A stretch of 64,000 nucleotides of DNA from assembly GCA_028554755.1 (NCBI GenBank), contig JAPTOF010000006.1, positions 304,501 through 368,500 of the forward strand, read 5' to 3'. The translations under genes were made by a program, and so were the position numbers. Of the stretch, positions 45,657 through 59,303 are shown piece after piece. Numbering within the stretch: position 1 is the stretch's first letter; each line of letters starts with the position of its first letter. This DNA is from Cordia subcordata. Taxonomy: Eukaryota; Streptophyta; Magnoliopsida; Boraginales; Cordiaceae. The notes under the pieces were generated by a model that was not told the origin of the DNA, made no database searches, and worked only from the letters and a program-made list of their open reading frames with translations.

Positions 45657-48600
45657 CTATCGTCTAGAACTTGCTGCAGCCCCAAATGCCCTGCAAGAAA
45701 ACAGACTGGATAAATAAAATACAACCAAATAGTTGGTAAAAGATAGGAAAAAGAAAAGTCCTTGGAAAAAAGTAAGGAGTGGATGCTTCTCATTAACCTG
45801 CCCTGATGTCTCCTCGTGAAATGCGCCACAGGCCTCCCATTTGCTGAAACTTTGCTTTGAGAAGTACCCAAATCATTTCTGTCAGAGTTTGCTCCATTTC
45901 CAAGAGTCAGCAGAATAGACTGGTTGGACCTAAATTCAGAACCATTTAGTTCCGCACAATCTTTAGGTTTGCTCAAAATTTTTACATTCGAGGCACCACC
46001 AGCCACATTAAAGGAAGCACCATTTGGATGCTGGTTATGCATTTCGAGCAGCTGAGAAGGATTATCAGTCTTTGTAGATGTTGATTCAATTGATAGTGCT
46101 TTCTTCAGCCGATTAGACTGTGCCATGGGAGTAAGAGCAACAGAAGGCAACAAAGATGAATGAGAAGATGTTGCAGCAGCAGCAGCGACTTTAGCAAAAG
46201 CTGCTGTGGCAGCTAAGGTTTCTTGTGCACCTTCTCGCAGCTGAATGTAGTCCCCATCAATTACAAATAACTGAAATACCAAAGCCAAGTTAGCAAGCTA
46301 TTAATTTAATACGACAATATGCATTGGCAATCCATATGAACTCAATACAATGTAGAATAGTGCATACTTCAGGATGGCTGGCAACAAACTCATCAAGCTT
46401 TCCATACTTCTTCTTATAATCATGCCAGTGCAGAGGAGCTAGCATTTTAGCAAGTCTATTTGGAAGCTGTACATGTGCAGACAAAATAAATAATCAGCCC
46501 CCTTATTCAGAAATGAAAAGTGAAGAGATGATCAATTATTGAGAAACAAAAATGACAAACTTATTAGATTCAAATCAACTAACCGTTGAACTAATCCTAA
46601 TTCTACCACCAGATCCGGGTGGAATTGTTCGCACAATGCAAGCCAGTAATGACCTTTCGTCAAGTAGGGGAAGGTCTGCCGGTTTCCCAACTGCATGAGG
46701 ACTTTTCTGGCCACTAGATGCATAGGCCTCTGGTAAAACTTTGACAGAGCTCGCATTAATTGTCTGCCTACTGAAATCTACGGTGTGATTTGCCACTTCA
46801 GATTGCACTGAATCAGCAGTGGAAGTAGGTTGTTCAGTCATTAAACCTTGGGCCTCTGACCCACGATTAGCTAAATCATTGACGTTCTTCCCCTGAGCCA
46901 TCTAAAAGAGAAGGTGGCTTACTAGCAAAACTCAAAATCCAGAAAACAGAAAAGAAACAAACAGGAAAACGGAGGGGGAAGTGACGGGTATATACAGAGT
47001 ATGGAAAGGAGGAAGTACCTTATCCTCGTCACTATGCTCGAGAGGATCCAGCCTAAGAGCAGTATGAAACTGAGAACAATGTTGCATATTCTGCTGAGAC
47101 TGAGCACCAGGAAGGTAATTTTTATCTATTGACTCAAAAACCTGGAAAAAAAGCAAACAAATCAAGAATGTTATAACTGAGCCTACTTATCATCAATGGT
47201 CAACAAGATATTTCAATGCTAATGACCTCTCTCTCTTCCTTTGAGGATGAAACAACTGTCTTAGGCTGCACGTCTTGGTTGATATTAACATTCAAAAACT
47301 CTGCGTGGATATTTTGCCCGCTTACAGATGTCTCATAGTTATAATTAGATTCTGATCTCAACAAGGTTGAAGCAGTTTCTGGAGAATAATGATCGTGAGT
47401 AGGAATTTGCAAACCCTCTGACGCAGCCTTCAGCAAAGGAAGAGGATAATTGATCAGAAAACCCATACATTACAAGAAACAACAAGAATTAATAACTTTT
47501 TAGTCTCACATATATTACCTGTTGGTTCTGCCACTGTTGAAGAGCTGACATTGCTGAGACTGAGTGAAACTGACTAATATGATGCTGCGGAATGTGTGAT
47601 GGTACAGAATGAGGCACCCCCTGTTGATGCATAACAAAAGGATGCAATGGAGTAACCTGTCCAGGTGGAATGTAGCCTGCCATACCAAGTAGCGCCGATG
47701 GTGCCAATGGAACCCTATGAACTTGATCGGTCTAAGGATTGAAAAGAGTATACGAATAATTATCACCCAAATCAAGAAGGATGAAAAAGTTAACTAATTT
47801 CTAACACTCGTCTCTCTTATTGTTCTTATCTTTTCATATATCTAGGGTGCCACTACCTCCACCATCTTCCACTACTAATCTACAATACCTTCAGGACAAC
47901 TTGCACTCCAGTATCACAAGAACAAGGTCAAATGAAACAGAAAAGATAGACTACCTGGGTTGATGCATTCCCTCCTGAAACAACTGAGGAACTATTTTCA
48001 GCACTCTCATTTGGCAAACTGCTGGAGTTTCCATTAGGTCTAATGCTCCCACTCACATCCACCTGGCCAACATTGTTCTGACCAATATGAGAAACATCTT
48101 TTGAATTTGTCTGAGCTGCATGTGAACCTTCAGAGTAAGTTCCATTCCTTTCTTTAGCTTCAGCCAATTCAAGCTGGAGCTTTTGGATGTGCAGATGAAG
48201 CCGTTCCATCTCTCCAAACTGATTTAGATAACAATCTAGTAAGTATTTCAGCACACTATAAATTCTTTGCACCAGTCAAAAGAAATGTAACAAGCCAAAC
48301 TCCATATAAATAAAATAACCATGAAGCAAATTCGAGGCACGACAATGACCAAATTGATTAATCGAAACAAGAAAAACATAAAGAGAATTAAGCATATGTT
48401 TGAATCCCATGGGAAAGTGAAATATAGTTGAGAACCTGTCGTTGACAACCAAGCCAAAGATGATTATACTGCTCAGTACGATCACGCAGTTCAGCCTGCA
48501 ACGAGTGGTTTGTAGATGATTGCAGTGCGTCCATCTCCTGAACACGCCTTATCCAAGCCTGAGCCTCCCTCAGCTGTTCATCTTTGAAAAGGATGGTTTC

Positions 48601-50385
48601 TTGAGAAACCCTATTCTGAATGAAAAAAGATCACCAGTTAATGGAAAGAAAACCATCAGAAGAGAGATATTTGCTAATGAAAACAGGCATCAGACCCACA
48701 ACATACTGAAAAGTGGTAAAACAACTGGAGATGATGAAACAAGAAAATGTGATTAGATAAAACAAGCACAGTGCTCTTCATAATAATTTATTTTAACCTT
48801 GACATATCCAGAAAGTGGTGCAAATTATGACTTATGCAGACTTAAAAGTAAATATAGGGATCATAAGACCTGTTCCTGCAATTCAATGAATTGTTGCTCT
48901 TTTTCTTGAATGTGTTCCTGAAGGTCATGGATTTGCTTAATATGTTGAACTCTTTCAGCTTCAGAGTTATCACGCTCTCTTCTGAAAAAAAAAAAAAATC
49001 AGCAATTCAGACAAAACAACAAAGTTCTAAGTAATCAGAAGTTAGACAATAAGGATGTGCCATACTGCAAAGGTTAAAGTATTCATTATAGAAGGACTTG
49101 ATGATGCTGAACATTAGTCAACAAACTAGTAGAAGCCAGTTAATGAACAGCATATCCAAGTTTTGCAGTTCAGTAATGGAGACACACCACAAGGAAATTG
49201 AATGGATAAAATCATCCTTTAAATTTTATCTCACAAACAATCATCTGCACGTATAAATGGACCAAATCTCAGACCTGTAGTTCTGAAGTTCTTTGCTTTG
49301 CTCTCTAAGAAGATCCTCTTTTGCCCATGCCTGGTAAAATACATGAAAACAATTCAATAACTGCGTCCAACCTCAGTATAACCTTAATTTCATTAAAGTA
49401 TCATTAAAGGATTCCCAAACAAACCGCTTCATTGTCCAATCTAATTGCATGCAACTCTCTCTCTTTCTCCTCCATCTTCCTCTCCAACTCAAGCATCTTC
49501 TGTTCCCTTTCATGCAGTTGCTCCTTCACAAAAAATTAAAAGAAGTTCAAAACCATGTCTCACAGGTAAGCAAAACAACATATAAGCATTTATGTGTTAT
49601 CTTCTAGTACTTTATGAACTAAAAGTTTAGACCTGAAGCTTGGCATTGGCATTCCCGTGCTCTTTAATCTGAGCATTTAACGTGTTCTGCATCTGTATAA
49701 TCTCAGTTCTGGCAATGAGCTGAGCCCGAAGCTCAATCTCCAGTTGCTGCAACTCCTCCCGTTGTTTGACTACAGTGTGAAGTCTTTGCTGCAAAACATT
49801 GTTATCCAAATTCCTGTCAATTGTAATCGAGCAGAAATCAACATCCACAGGTTCTCTTCCTTGCTGCACCTTATTATACAAAACACCAATCACTTTCATC
49901 TTCACTCAAACGATCCACAAACAAAAATGATTTTAGAAATAAGAGTTAGTTCTTTAGAACACAAAAGATACCTCATATATCAGTCTCTCATCTGATTGTC
50001 CTAGCTTTGCACGCTCCAATTCCTATAAAGATGAAAAAGAACATTAGTAAAAATTTAAAATTTCCAAAGGAAAAGTGTTGTCCAGGGCCTAAAGCTCATT
50101 CCCAGTGTCTGAGAACATTTGGATTCGTTACGCCGCCTGCAACTTTACATGAAGTTATTTCCAACACCGGAACCGTGAAATTAATAAAAGGAAAGTAAAG
50201 CTTAGCAATCTAGATGAAAAAGAGTGCAATGCGAGCAGGTTTAACGACCAAAAAGTTACCTCATTACTGGAATTTCGACCCGATTGCTCGGAGACAACGC
50301 GCCACTGCTTCCGGGAAGGCTGAGAAGGCGACGACACTGGCAGGGTAACGCCGCGAGCGGCGACACTGCCCGCGGCAGCTTCCAT
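45657..50385 (-). CDS. Coiled-coil protein with conserved C-terminal domain (DUF7725 type), 15 exons, 861 aa
   Basis: Exons on the minus strand: 50385-50260, 50022-49972, 49869-49633, 49523-49425, 49330-49275, 48981-48870, 48615-48436, 48218-47955, 47731-47519, 47427-47227, 47141-47019, 46901-46584, 46466-46368, 46270-45798, 45690-45657; 2586 nt open. Residues about 45-310 are a long charged coiled coil (for example REELQQLEIELRAQL, QEHIQEKEQQFIELQEQ). A low-complexity serine/asparagine/histidine/glutamine region follows. The conserved C-terminal domain (about 590-700) contains GGRIRISSTLPNRLAKMLAP, then WHDYKKKYGKLDEFVASHPE and DGDYIQLREGAQE. Such proteins exist throughout land plants and are often labelled gacO-like or DUF7725; I know no biochemical role. 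The protein ends HQGRAFGAAASSRR. The domain name is from memory. Confidence 0.9.
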
Positions 50386-53300
50386 TTGACTTTAACCACG
50401 AATTCACGGGAAACACCTCCAATTTGCCTCTTTTTCTAGAAACCCTAATTTTCCCGCAAAACCCTAGATTTAAACTTTTTTTTTCCCTGGAAAAAATGCT
50501 ATATGTTTTTTTTTTTAAATAAAAATGGGAAAAGAAAGAACCCTAATAGTTAAATGAACGGCTCAAGCAATGTCTTAATCAGCCGAAATAGAAAGTGTAT
50601 ATACACAAAAACACACACATATCTGTAGATAGATACATATAGGAGAATGAGGGGTACCTTTAGCTTTGATTTTAGTTCTGTGCGCGATGCTATGGATTTG
50701 GGGTTGGATTAGGAGGGTGGGTTTTGGTAATGAAGGGTTTTAAAGGGGCTGACAAGTAAAAATAACATCAATTACTTGACGACAAGAAGAAACGAGTGTG
50801 TGTGTGTGTGTGTGGGTGGGGGGGAAGTGCGACTGTGTTCTGATTGGGGCATCCGAAAATTTCGACACTAATAGGCTCCCGCCACTTAGATGGCAAACCG
50901 ATGGATCAAGGGGACTTTATTCACGCGCTTACGTTAAAGTGTATTGCACATGCTACCTTATTTTCCGCCAGAAGAAAATGTGAAATTCATTGATACAAAT
51001 TGTTTACATCAGTCCATTCTTTTATATTAAATGAAAATCATGACAAAGCAAAGATTTTGTTTGGCCTAATTGTGAGATTTCACTTGTTGAATTGCAGAGT
51101 TTTCAGCAATTGAGCTTTGAGTAAAAAACGTTGTTAAATAAAAATTGTTAATTGTCTAGACTTGTATTTTAGTAATTAAGCTTTTAATTGTTTTGATGGT
51201 AATTTTGAATTTTAAAAAATATGGAGTAACATATTTTAGGAAAAAATGAAGGAAAACAAATTCTGACATAATGCAAAAACAACATTTCATAATATTTTTT
51301 ATTTTATGTTTTAGTTTGGAGCTTCTAAGTTTCTAGTTTCCTTATGTTTTAGTTTGGAACTTCTAAGTTTTGAGTTTTTCCTAACTTTGACTTTTATGTA
51401 AAAAAATATTTCAAGAAAATGAACCAAACAAATTAATTTTAACTTTTAAACTTATAAAGATTACTTTGAAGAGCATAACAACCCGACCAAACCAACTCCT
51501 AAGTTTGGATCCCTTGATCCTCTCTATCTTTCAATTGTCTGAAAATGGATACATTGTGGATTGTGGCCTCCATCGCTTTAGCTACGTCAGGAAGTTTAGA
51601 AGGAAAAGTTAGACAAGTTGGTAAGGCCTTAAAATGTGAGTACCTTTACTTTTAATTATCGGCGAATTTATTATTAAGTTAGTAAAACTCACAATTCCTT
51701 TTTAAAATATATGCACACTTGTCTCAAGTTTTTTTTTGAATGTGAATTTCAAATATATATATATATATATATATATAAATTAGTCCACACTACAAAAATA
51801 TTCGTAGTATAATATCCATTAAACCAAAATTTCAGATCTACTCTCTTCTTCTTCTTTTTTTTTTTTTTTGGGAGTATAACTCACTCGAGGTTGTTGCTTG
51901 ACTGGAATAGGAAAAAAGGGCGCGATACTTTAGTACGTGATCCATAAGTTGGGCCCCTTTATTCTACATTATCTGTCTGTGTTTCCAGATGTGGGTGTGG
52001 AGGCAAACGAGATCATTTTGGACCTCAACGACGAATTCATACTAGGCTTCAGAGAATGGGCCCAGAAAGTCGAGCCTATGGATCGAGGATGTTTATCACT
52101 CTTCGGTTTTGCGCATAAAAGGGCTGATGTTGTTAGTGAGCCAGCAGTGTTCACTTAAGATGGTACACCCATCTTGTAGAGATACCGTATGGGTTGGAAC
52201 AAAAGTTTTTGGACCGAAAAAAGAAAAGAATCCTACATGGATTTGGGTAGAATTCCTCTTGTGTTTTTGACTCGTTTTAATACGTCAAAGGATAATTTCA
52301 ATCTTTCAAATAAAAATAAATTAATAGGGACCTTTTTATTTCAAAATATTATAGTAAAGGGTTCAGATTAGTTTAATATTATCGAAAGGGTTAAAATTAT
52401 ACCCCTTGCATATTTATTAGATAAAATAAAAAATCGGAGAGGATCTGCTTCCATTTTTTTTTTTTTTTAATCCACATATCAAAACAAGCTTTGGTTGGGT
52501 TTATCCATTCCATAATATACAAGTATGTGCATCTTTTTATATATTCATGATATAGGTATGACCCGACCCACAAAAATAAGCCATAGCTAGCTAGAGGGAT
52601 GGCCCATGTCCTGGGGGAAAGTTGGGAACAACTTGAGATAAGCGTGAATAAGAATCACGTGTAACTAAGCAAGGATCGCATCTCGGGAGGATCGTGGAAG
52701 TATTAAGAAGAAGTTGCTCAAGTAAGTACTATAAATAGGAACCCTAACCCAAGGTTAGGGTACACACGTCGTATCACGTTCACCACATTCATATGAATTT
52801 TAAAATAATTCTTGCTTACTTCAAATGCTAACGTGTCAAAGTTTCTGACTAGCACTATACCAATGTCTCAATTAGAGGTCGGGCAGGAGTCTATTAATTT
52901 TTGTAAGTTGAGTAAACTAAAAAACAAGGATTGCAATTGGGGATCCAAAAGCACAAATTTTTTTGACTTATTAAGTAAGTTACCTAGTACTCACCTTATC
53001 AGTTCTTACATAATAATACATTTTTAATAATTTTAGCATTATTGTTATGTTATTCGTTATTTAGAGGGAGGGGGGGGGTGAGGTGTAATTCCAATTTTAC
53101 TTATTGTTGCTCCCTGTTGGATTTATTTGCTAGTACTTTATAAAGGGGAAACAAAATCTTTTTCTCCAACAAAAACATGGATGGCACCAAAGTCACTGAA
53201 TGAGTAAGTAGCCAATTCCTAGACTGTGTAATATAGTTTATCTAATAGGTTATAGGAGGACATTTTCCTAAAAGTTTCTAATTTGTCATTGCATGATTCC

Positions 53301-54590
53301 TGTTAAAGTATATACTCAGAGGTGGGTGCAGGGCGAACAATTTTGAAACAAACTTCCCATTTATTAGATAGAGAAGATCACTAAGAGTTCGCGATCCGCT
53401 GCCGGACTTACTCCAATTTCAAGAGCTCGGATTGAATCGGTATTGAAAAGTTTACATGGTAATAGATGTAGGGTAGGGTTGGGGTAAATAAACATCGCCC
53501 CATTGTAGCTAATTAAAATTTATGTTATACTATGAATCTTTACTCTTTTAACTCTATAGGGTACTTGGCAGTATTTATTTGGCTTTTTATAAAAATTCAT
53601 AATGGGAACCTGAACAATGTATAAACACTAAAGCATTGCATAAATTTTTTTAAATGGAGTAGTGAATATTAGACATCTTTTTTGAAACTAGAGTAGTTTT
53701 AACGGTTTCTTTTAACGTTTTTACTTGCACAGATGACACTAAATGTCGTAAAGTAATATTAAACATGCAAATCGAACTTTTAGCTGTTGATGATCGTTAT
53801 TTGCAAAACTAACTCGTTTTCTAGAGATTATAAAAGAAAAAGAAAAACAAGTAAATAGCTAAATGTCCCTTTCTAAGAAAAAAAAAGAAAAAAGAAAACC
53901 AATACTAGCCATTGGCAGGTGAGGTGACGTAGGATTGTAACACATGAACTCCCAAGACTGCAACACTGTAACACTAAAAACCGCATTACTAAGTACAAAA
54001 CAGAGCCCATGCAACGATGTAACCGAGAAAATCTTGTTGCATTCCACGACTATGTTCGCGGGGCCATTTCCAATGCCCAACTTGTCCCTATATATATATA
54101 TATATATAGTATATACATATATATACATACATATACATATATATATTTTACAAGTATATTCTACTTTCTAACATCTAACTATGTTTTCCATTTGCATAGA
54201 ATGAATCTTTTTTACTAACTCACAACTTCCAAACGAATGCACCACTTGATTCAACAAATTATATCCAACTGGATTTTCAAACACTTTGTCCAATATCCAA
54301 ATGTCCAAATCCATATTTGGAATTCCCAAGACTCTTTTGACTTTTCATCGGTGATTGTCTCGTACATTTTCGTTATGAGCTCGAATTGAGTGGAATTTTA
54401 TTTGTAAGAAAATTTTAATTTGTACTCACTCTAAAAATCTTAATATATTTATTTGGAAGATATATCCACTGAAGTTAAAAATTTACTTGTTGTTTAAGAA
54501 TTATAACTTTTTCTTTATTGCATGGAAAAAAAAATATCCATTGATTTTTTCCTCCTTCTGTTGCCTACTCATTCTCTGTTATTCATAATC
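50386..54590. other. Divergent spacer between the coiled-coil gene and the CRK gene
   Basis: No gene is recognised. Contents: leader/promoter of the coiled-coil gene to about 50,750; a (GT)n run at about 50794-50813; a 40-bp-spaced repeat of TTATGTTTTAGTTTGGARCT at about 51303 and 51343; an (AT)n run at about 51752-51777; a TATA-like CTATAAATAGGA near 52,730 followed by the palindrome CCCTAACCCAAGGTTAGGG, which resembles an LTR promoter but lacks a defined element; and a (TA)n run at about 54089-54108. The short frame near 51,940-52,158 has no family resemblance. Confidence 0.55.
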
Positions 54591-54598
54591 CGAAAACG

Positions 54599-54609
54599 TT
54601 ATATATAGA
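54599..54609 (+). promoter_or_regulatory. TATA box of the CDPK-related kinase gene
   Basis: TTATATATAGA lies about 90-100 nt upstream of the CRK start codon, a spacing that would give a leader of about 60 nt. Transcription start is inferred. Confidence 0.5.
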
Positions 54610-54697
54610 CAGCTCATATCTAACGTTGCCTAATGTAATAAATTGTCAACACCGTTAAATGAGCTGACATTGAGCAAGCGTGATCGCCGTATTTCTG

Positions 54698-57600
54698 ATG
54701 GGGCATTGCTGCAGCAAGAGTGGTTCAGTCTCAGTCGACAAAGACGCCGGAAACGCCACCGTCGACGTTGTCAACCGCCGCCCGAACCCATCCCCTTCTC
54801 CGCGCCCAACGTCCACCTCCGCCAATGGCACGCCAGCAGCTCACTCCTTCTCCTCTAGTCCATGGCACAGTCCTTACCCCGCCGGAATTGCACCTTCGCC
54901 GTCTCCAGGCGCGACTCCGGGACGGAAATTCAAATGGCCGTTCCCGCCGCCGTCGCCGGCGAAGCCGATCGTCTCGGCGATACTGAAACGGCAGGGCACG
55001 AAGCCCAAGGAAGGGTCGATACCGGAGGACGAATGCGGCGGCGGCAGCAACCGCGGTGAGAGACAGCTGGATAAAAGGTTTAATTACCCAAGGAATTTCA
55101 CGGCCAAGTATGAATTGGGTAAAGAGGTGGGACGAGGACATTTTGGTCATACTTGTTGGGCTAAAGGTAGAAAAGGAGAGCTCAAGAATCAACCTGTCGC
55201 TGTCAAAATTATACCCAAAGCTAAGGTCTGTGGTATGTGTTTTCGGTTTTCAGTTATTTCTAGTTTGATCTAGAGAACGTTCACAATATTTATTTTATTT
55301 ACGTTGAATTTTTAGTTCATATGATCAAGATTAGCTTCGGAAGAGGAGCTTGGCTAGCGTAGAGGTTTAATGAAAAAGAATAATGTGAAACTGCATGATT
55401 GCATTAAGTTTGACAACAGTTATGCCGTGTTTCTTATATGCTTATCTGAAATCTTAAATTTGAAAAGCATATTGAAAAGCTTACAAAATTATATGCTTTT
55501 CAGTTCTACGAGTTCAGATAAGCACAAAACAAACATAGCACTAGAGTTGTTGGAGACATCTTGATTGGTTAGATGAACTCTGATCTCAAGGCATTGCATT
55601 AGGATATGAATGCATGCATCAGCTTTCAATAGAGTAGTTACAAGCTATTGCAGGGCATAAAGCCAATCACAAGGTCTGCATGGTCAAATTTCAATATTGA
55701 GACGGATATTATTATTTGTTAACAAAGAATCCAAAACTGGTGCTCAAAACTTTTGCACCTTAATTTGCGTTATTTTCATTTCTGTCCTAATATTTTTGAA
55801 GGGCTGAGAGATGATAAAGTTTTCATGGGGTCTTCATCATTTGTTATTTCATTTAATAGATTTAGTGGGAAACTCTCAACTGCCTCTCCGTCGAGAGTTT
55901 CCGCTTTTGTTTGGTCTCCAATGAATGCAATTCTCATTATCTGCATCATTTGAGGTTGTAGAGTTAGATGTTCTTTCCGTATATTGATCTACTGTGAGAT
56001 TTTTATCGTCGCCAGACCCTAGTACCTCTGTGCTTGGTTGTCTGTGGAAGGGACTTCGAAGGATCTTTTTGTCTCTTCCAAACTTACTTATATTTCTGTA
56101 CAAAGTTCATGAAATCCAGATCGTTTTGGAAATAAAACTTGAGTGTTATTTCACAGATGACTACTGCAATATCAGTTGAAGATGTTCACAGAGAGGTTAA
56201 GATATTGAAAGCCTTATCTGGACACAAGAATCTGGTGAAACTGCATGATACATTTGAGGATGATCACAATGTCTACATTGTCATGGAGTACGTAGTTCCT
56301 TTTGTAGTATGATTATTATCACCTCACAGAATTCGCGACTCAACTTCTATTTCATTTTCCACAATATGTTCTAAGTGTGTGGTATAAACATGTCACTAAA
56401 ACAACTCAACCTTCTGCTCTTCAGAAGTTCTTTCCTTTTCTGGATTAAAGCAATCACTGGATGGACATGTCAACTTATGAACTTTTGCGTTTAGATGGCA
56501 GTTTTTTTGTATGTTAGGAAAGCGTGATGTTTTTCCTGTAATTCTTAGAAATTTGTGCTTTGAACAGATTGTGTGAAGGTGGGGAACTGTTGGACAGGAT
56601 TTTGTCAAGGTAGGTTATTTTATCTTTGGAACTTGTGCTTTTAATGTTTGCATTGCAGCATTCAGCTTGAAGGTACATCTGACTATTTCATGTTGCAGAG
56701 GAGGAACGTACACAGAGGAGAATGCAAAGAAAATTGTTGTGCAGATACTAAATGTCGTAGCCTTTTGTCATTTTCAAGGTGTTGTGCACCGTGATTTAAA
56801 ACCAGAGGTAACATATATACATAGATACACACACATGCACATATAAATATTCTTATTTATACAAAAACCAGTTTCATGGATGCTATGTGCTTTTATTGGA
56901 CTTTCTGATGCAAAATTACGAGCTTGACCAGCACGAGTTGATTCCATGGCAGAATTTTCTTTTCACCACAAGAGATGAAGATGCTGTAATGAAAGTAATA
57001 GACTTTGGTCTGTCTGATTTTACTCGGCCAGGTATTGTTGTTCATTCTAGAGTGGTCTGTACAGCCATTATGCCACGTATATATTTGCAAACCATGTACG
57101 CCCTGATGCATAGAGATCTTCTACAATTTACTGACTGAGAGTCATTCCTCTCGACTTGCTAAGTGATGAGGAGTAGACTGAACATGATCTTTTGCTTCAC
57201 TTGTGCTACCATCATGTAAATGATAGTATCCTATGTGCATGATTTTCTTAACTTGCCTCGATTTATAACATCAATAACTCTAATGCTTTTTCCATTTGTG
57301 ACAATTACGCTCCCTGCCTTCATTTTTTTTGCTAATATTGATCCGTGCTCACATAGGTTGTCCTTACTAGTCAATCTCTCCCTTAAAAATTTATGGTTGT
57401 ACGCATAATTATCTATGTATTTATTTATTTTATCCTCAGTTAAAATGCAAAACATTCAAATCTCCTGGCTGTGCAGATCAGCGTCTCAATGACATTGTTG
57501 GCAGTGCCTATTATGTTGCACCAGAAGTACTTCATAGATCATACAATGTTGAAGCAGATATGTGGAGTGTCGGCGTGATAACATATATTTTGTTATGTGG

Positions 57601-59303
57601 AAGCAGGCCTTTCTGGGCACGTACCGAATCAGGAATTTTCCGTTCTGTGCTACGAGCTGATCCTAATTTGGATGACTCACCTTGGCCTGCAATATCAGCA
57701 GAAGCGAAAGATTTCGTGAAAAGGCTTTTGATAAAAGACCACAGGAAAAGAATGACTGCTGCCCAAGCACTTAGTATGATTTTATCTGTTAGTGCCTGGG
57801 TTTTCGAATGACACACATGCTGAGTCTGTTGTTTGACTTCATCATTTGCCAGTTTTCTATATTCAGCTGATATTTCTCCGCAGATTGTGATGAATGCATC
57901 TGTCTTTGCACTTGTTATGTATTTTTCTCCATAAGTGAGTGATGATTGCATATACCTTTGCAGCTCACCCCTGGTTAAGGGACGAAAATTGTGCTGTCCC
58001 ATTGGATATATTAATCTACAAATTGGTCAAATCATACATTCGCGCCACGCCTTTGAAACGATTGGCACTAAGGGTATTCACTTATTCAATTAGTCACTGA
58101 TCAGCAATCTTTGCTCCCTCCTTCAATAGATGTGGATAAATGGCACAGGCTTTCTATCAGCAAGTTTGTATTATCATCATATCAGTTTTATCTCTTCAAT
58201 TTTGCAGGCTCTTTCAAAGGCTTTGACAGAGGATGAACTAATCTATCTCAGGGCTCAGTTTAAGCTTTTGGAACCAAAAGCTGGTTGTGTCTCACTTACT
58301 AATTTCAGATTGGTTAGTTGGTACTCTTTTTGGACCATTTCTTCCATCGAGTCAAAAGCTCTCAGCTGATCACAACTTTTTCAGTTAGTAGTTTTCACAC
58401 CATCTGAATGATTCTCCAGGCTCTCATGAAAAATGTGACAGATGCCATGAAGGAATCGAGGGTTCCTGAAATCTTAAATTTGGTAAGAGTTTCAGTTGGG
58501 TGCAATAACTCTCAGAGTTTCAGTCGGATGGTACTTGTCATTTCTAACACTCGTTTGTGTCCGATAGGTATTAGGCTAAACAAAGACGAGTTTTACTTTA
58601 TCTACTCATGTGATGATTTTGTGAAACACAAAGAAAAGACAAATAGAAGAACTATACACGATGAACTTGATATCGTTATGTGCACTTCTCTTTAGAAGAC
58701 AATGCAAATCCCCTTTTCTCAGCACTTGCTTTTAATGTTTACTATGATGCCGAATACCATATACTGGCTCTTCTTCCCCTGAAAGACACAAAAATTACCT
58801 TTTGGTTGAGCATCGGGAGAATAATAAATTTCGTGTTTCCTGAGGTTATCGATTTGTTTCTCCTTATTATCCGAACTGACCAGTTTGTTTTGTTACGTTT
58901 TTCGCCTTTTTCTAAATTTAGATGGAAGCCCTGTCCTATAAGAAAATGGAGTTTGAAGAGTTCTGCGCTGCAGCCATCAGTCCTCATCAGCTTGAGGCAC
59001 TTGAAAGATGGGAACAGATTGCAACTAAAGCTTTTGACTATTTTGAGCAAGAGGGAAATCGTGTCACCTCCACTGAGGAACTAGCACAGGTCTGTGTTTT
59101 CATCCCCCGTTTGGTCACTTGAATTAGTCCCCCTAATGGACACTCAACTCAATATAGTTTTGCAGGAAATGAATTTGGGACTTACAGCTGATTCTTTACT
59201 CAAAGACTGGATAAGATCAGATGGAAAGCTAAGTTTTATTGGGTATACCAAATTTTTGCACGGTGTAACTATTCGTAGTTCAACGACAAGACATCATCTG
59301 TAG
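54698..59303 (+). CDS. CRK: CDPK-related protein kinase (CRK), 11 exons, 589 aa
   Basis: Exons: 54698-55225, 56157-56287, 56568-56609, 56699-56807, 56953-57031, 57477-57773, 57964-58073, 58208-58312, 58420-58482, 58922-59089, 59166-59303; 1770 nt open. I place the start at 54698 rather than the in-frame ATG 18 nt upstream because it yields MGHCCSKSG, a classic N-myristoylation/palmitoylation signal for the plasma membrane. A proline/serine-rich variable region follows (to about residue 135). The kinase domain (about 138-400) has [32 protein letters not shown] and YVAPEVL. The C-terminal part corresponds to the CDPK junction and EF-hand region, but the EF loops are degenerate (for example [13 protein letters not shown]), so calcium binding is doubtful, as in other CRKs, which instead bind calmodulin. 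Exon layout and length fit Arabidopsis CRKs. Confidence 0.95.
55422..55540. repeat. Long imperfect hairpin (MITE-like inverted repeat) in CRK intron 1
   Basis: The left arm ATGCCGTGTTTCTTATATGC continues through CTTATCTGAA and AAAAGCATAT; the right arm carries the inverted ATATGCTTTT, TTCAGATAAG and AAACATAGCA. The arms are about 50 nt with few mismatches and a short loop near 55,480. It may be a small hAT-like MITE or an RNA hairpin; no clear target duplication was found. Confidence 0.65.

Noticed and set aside
52725..52790. TATA-like word plus palindrome as a solo LTR or a gene promoter
   Set aside because: No LTR boundaries, no duplicated flanks and no coding sequence downstream could be identified.
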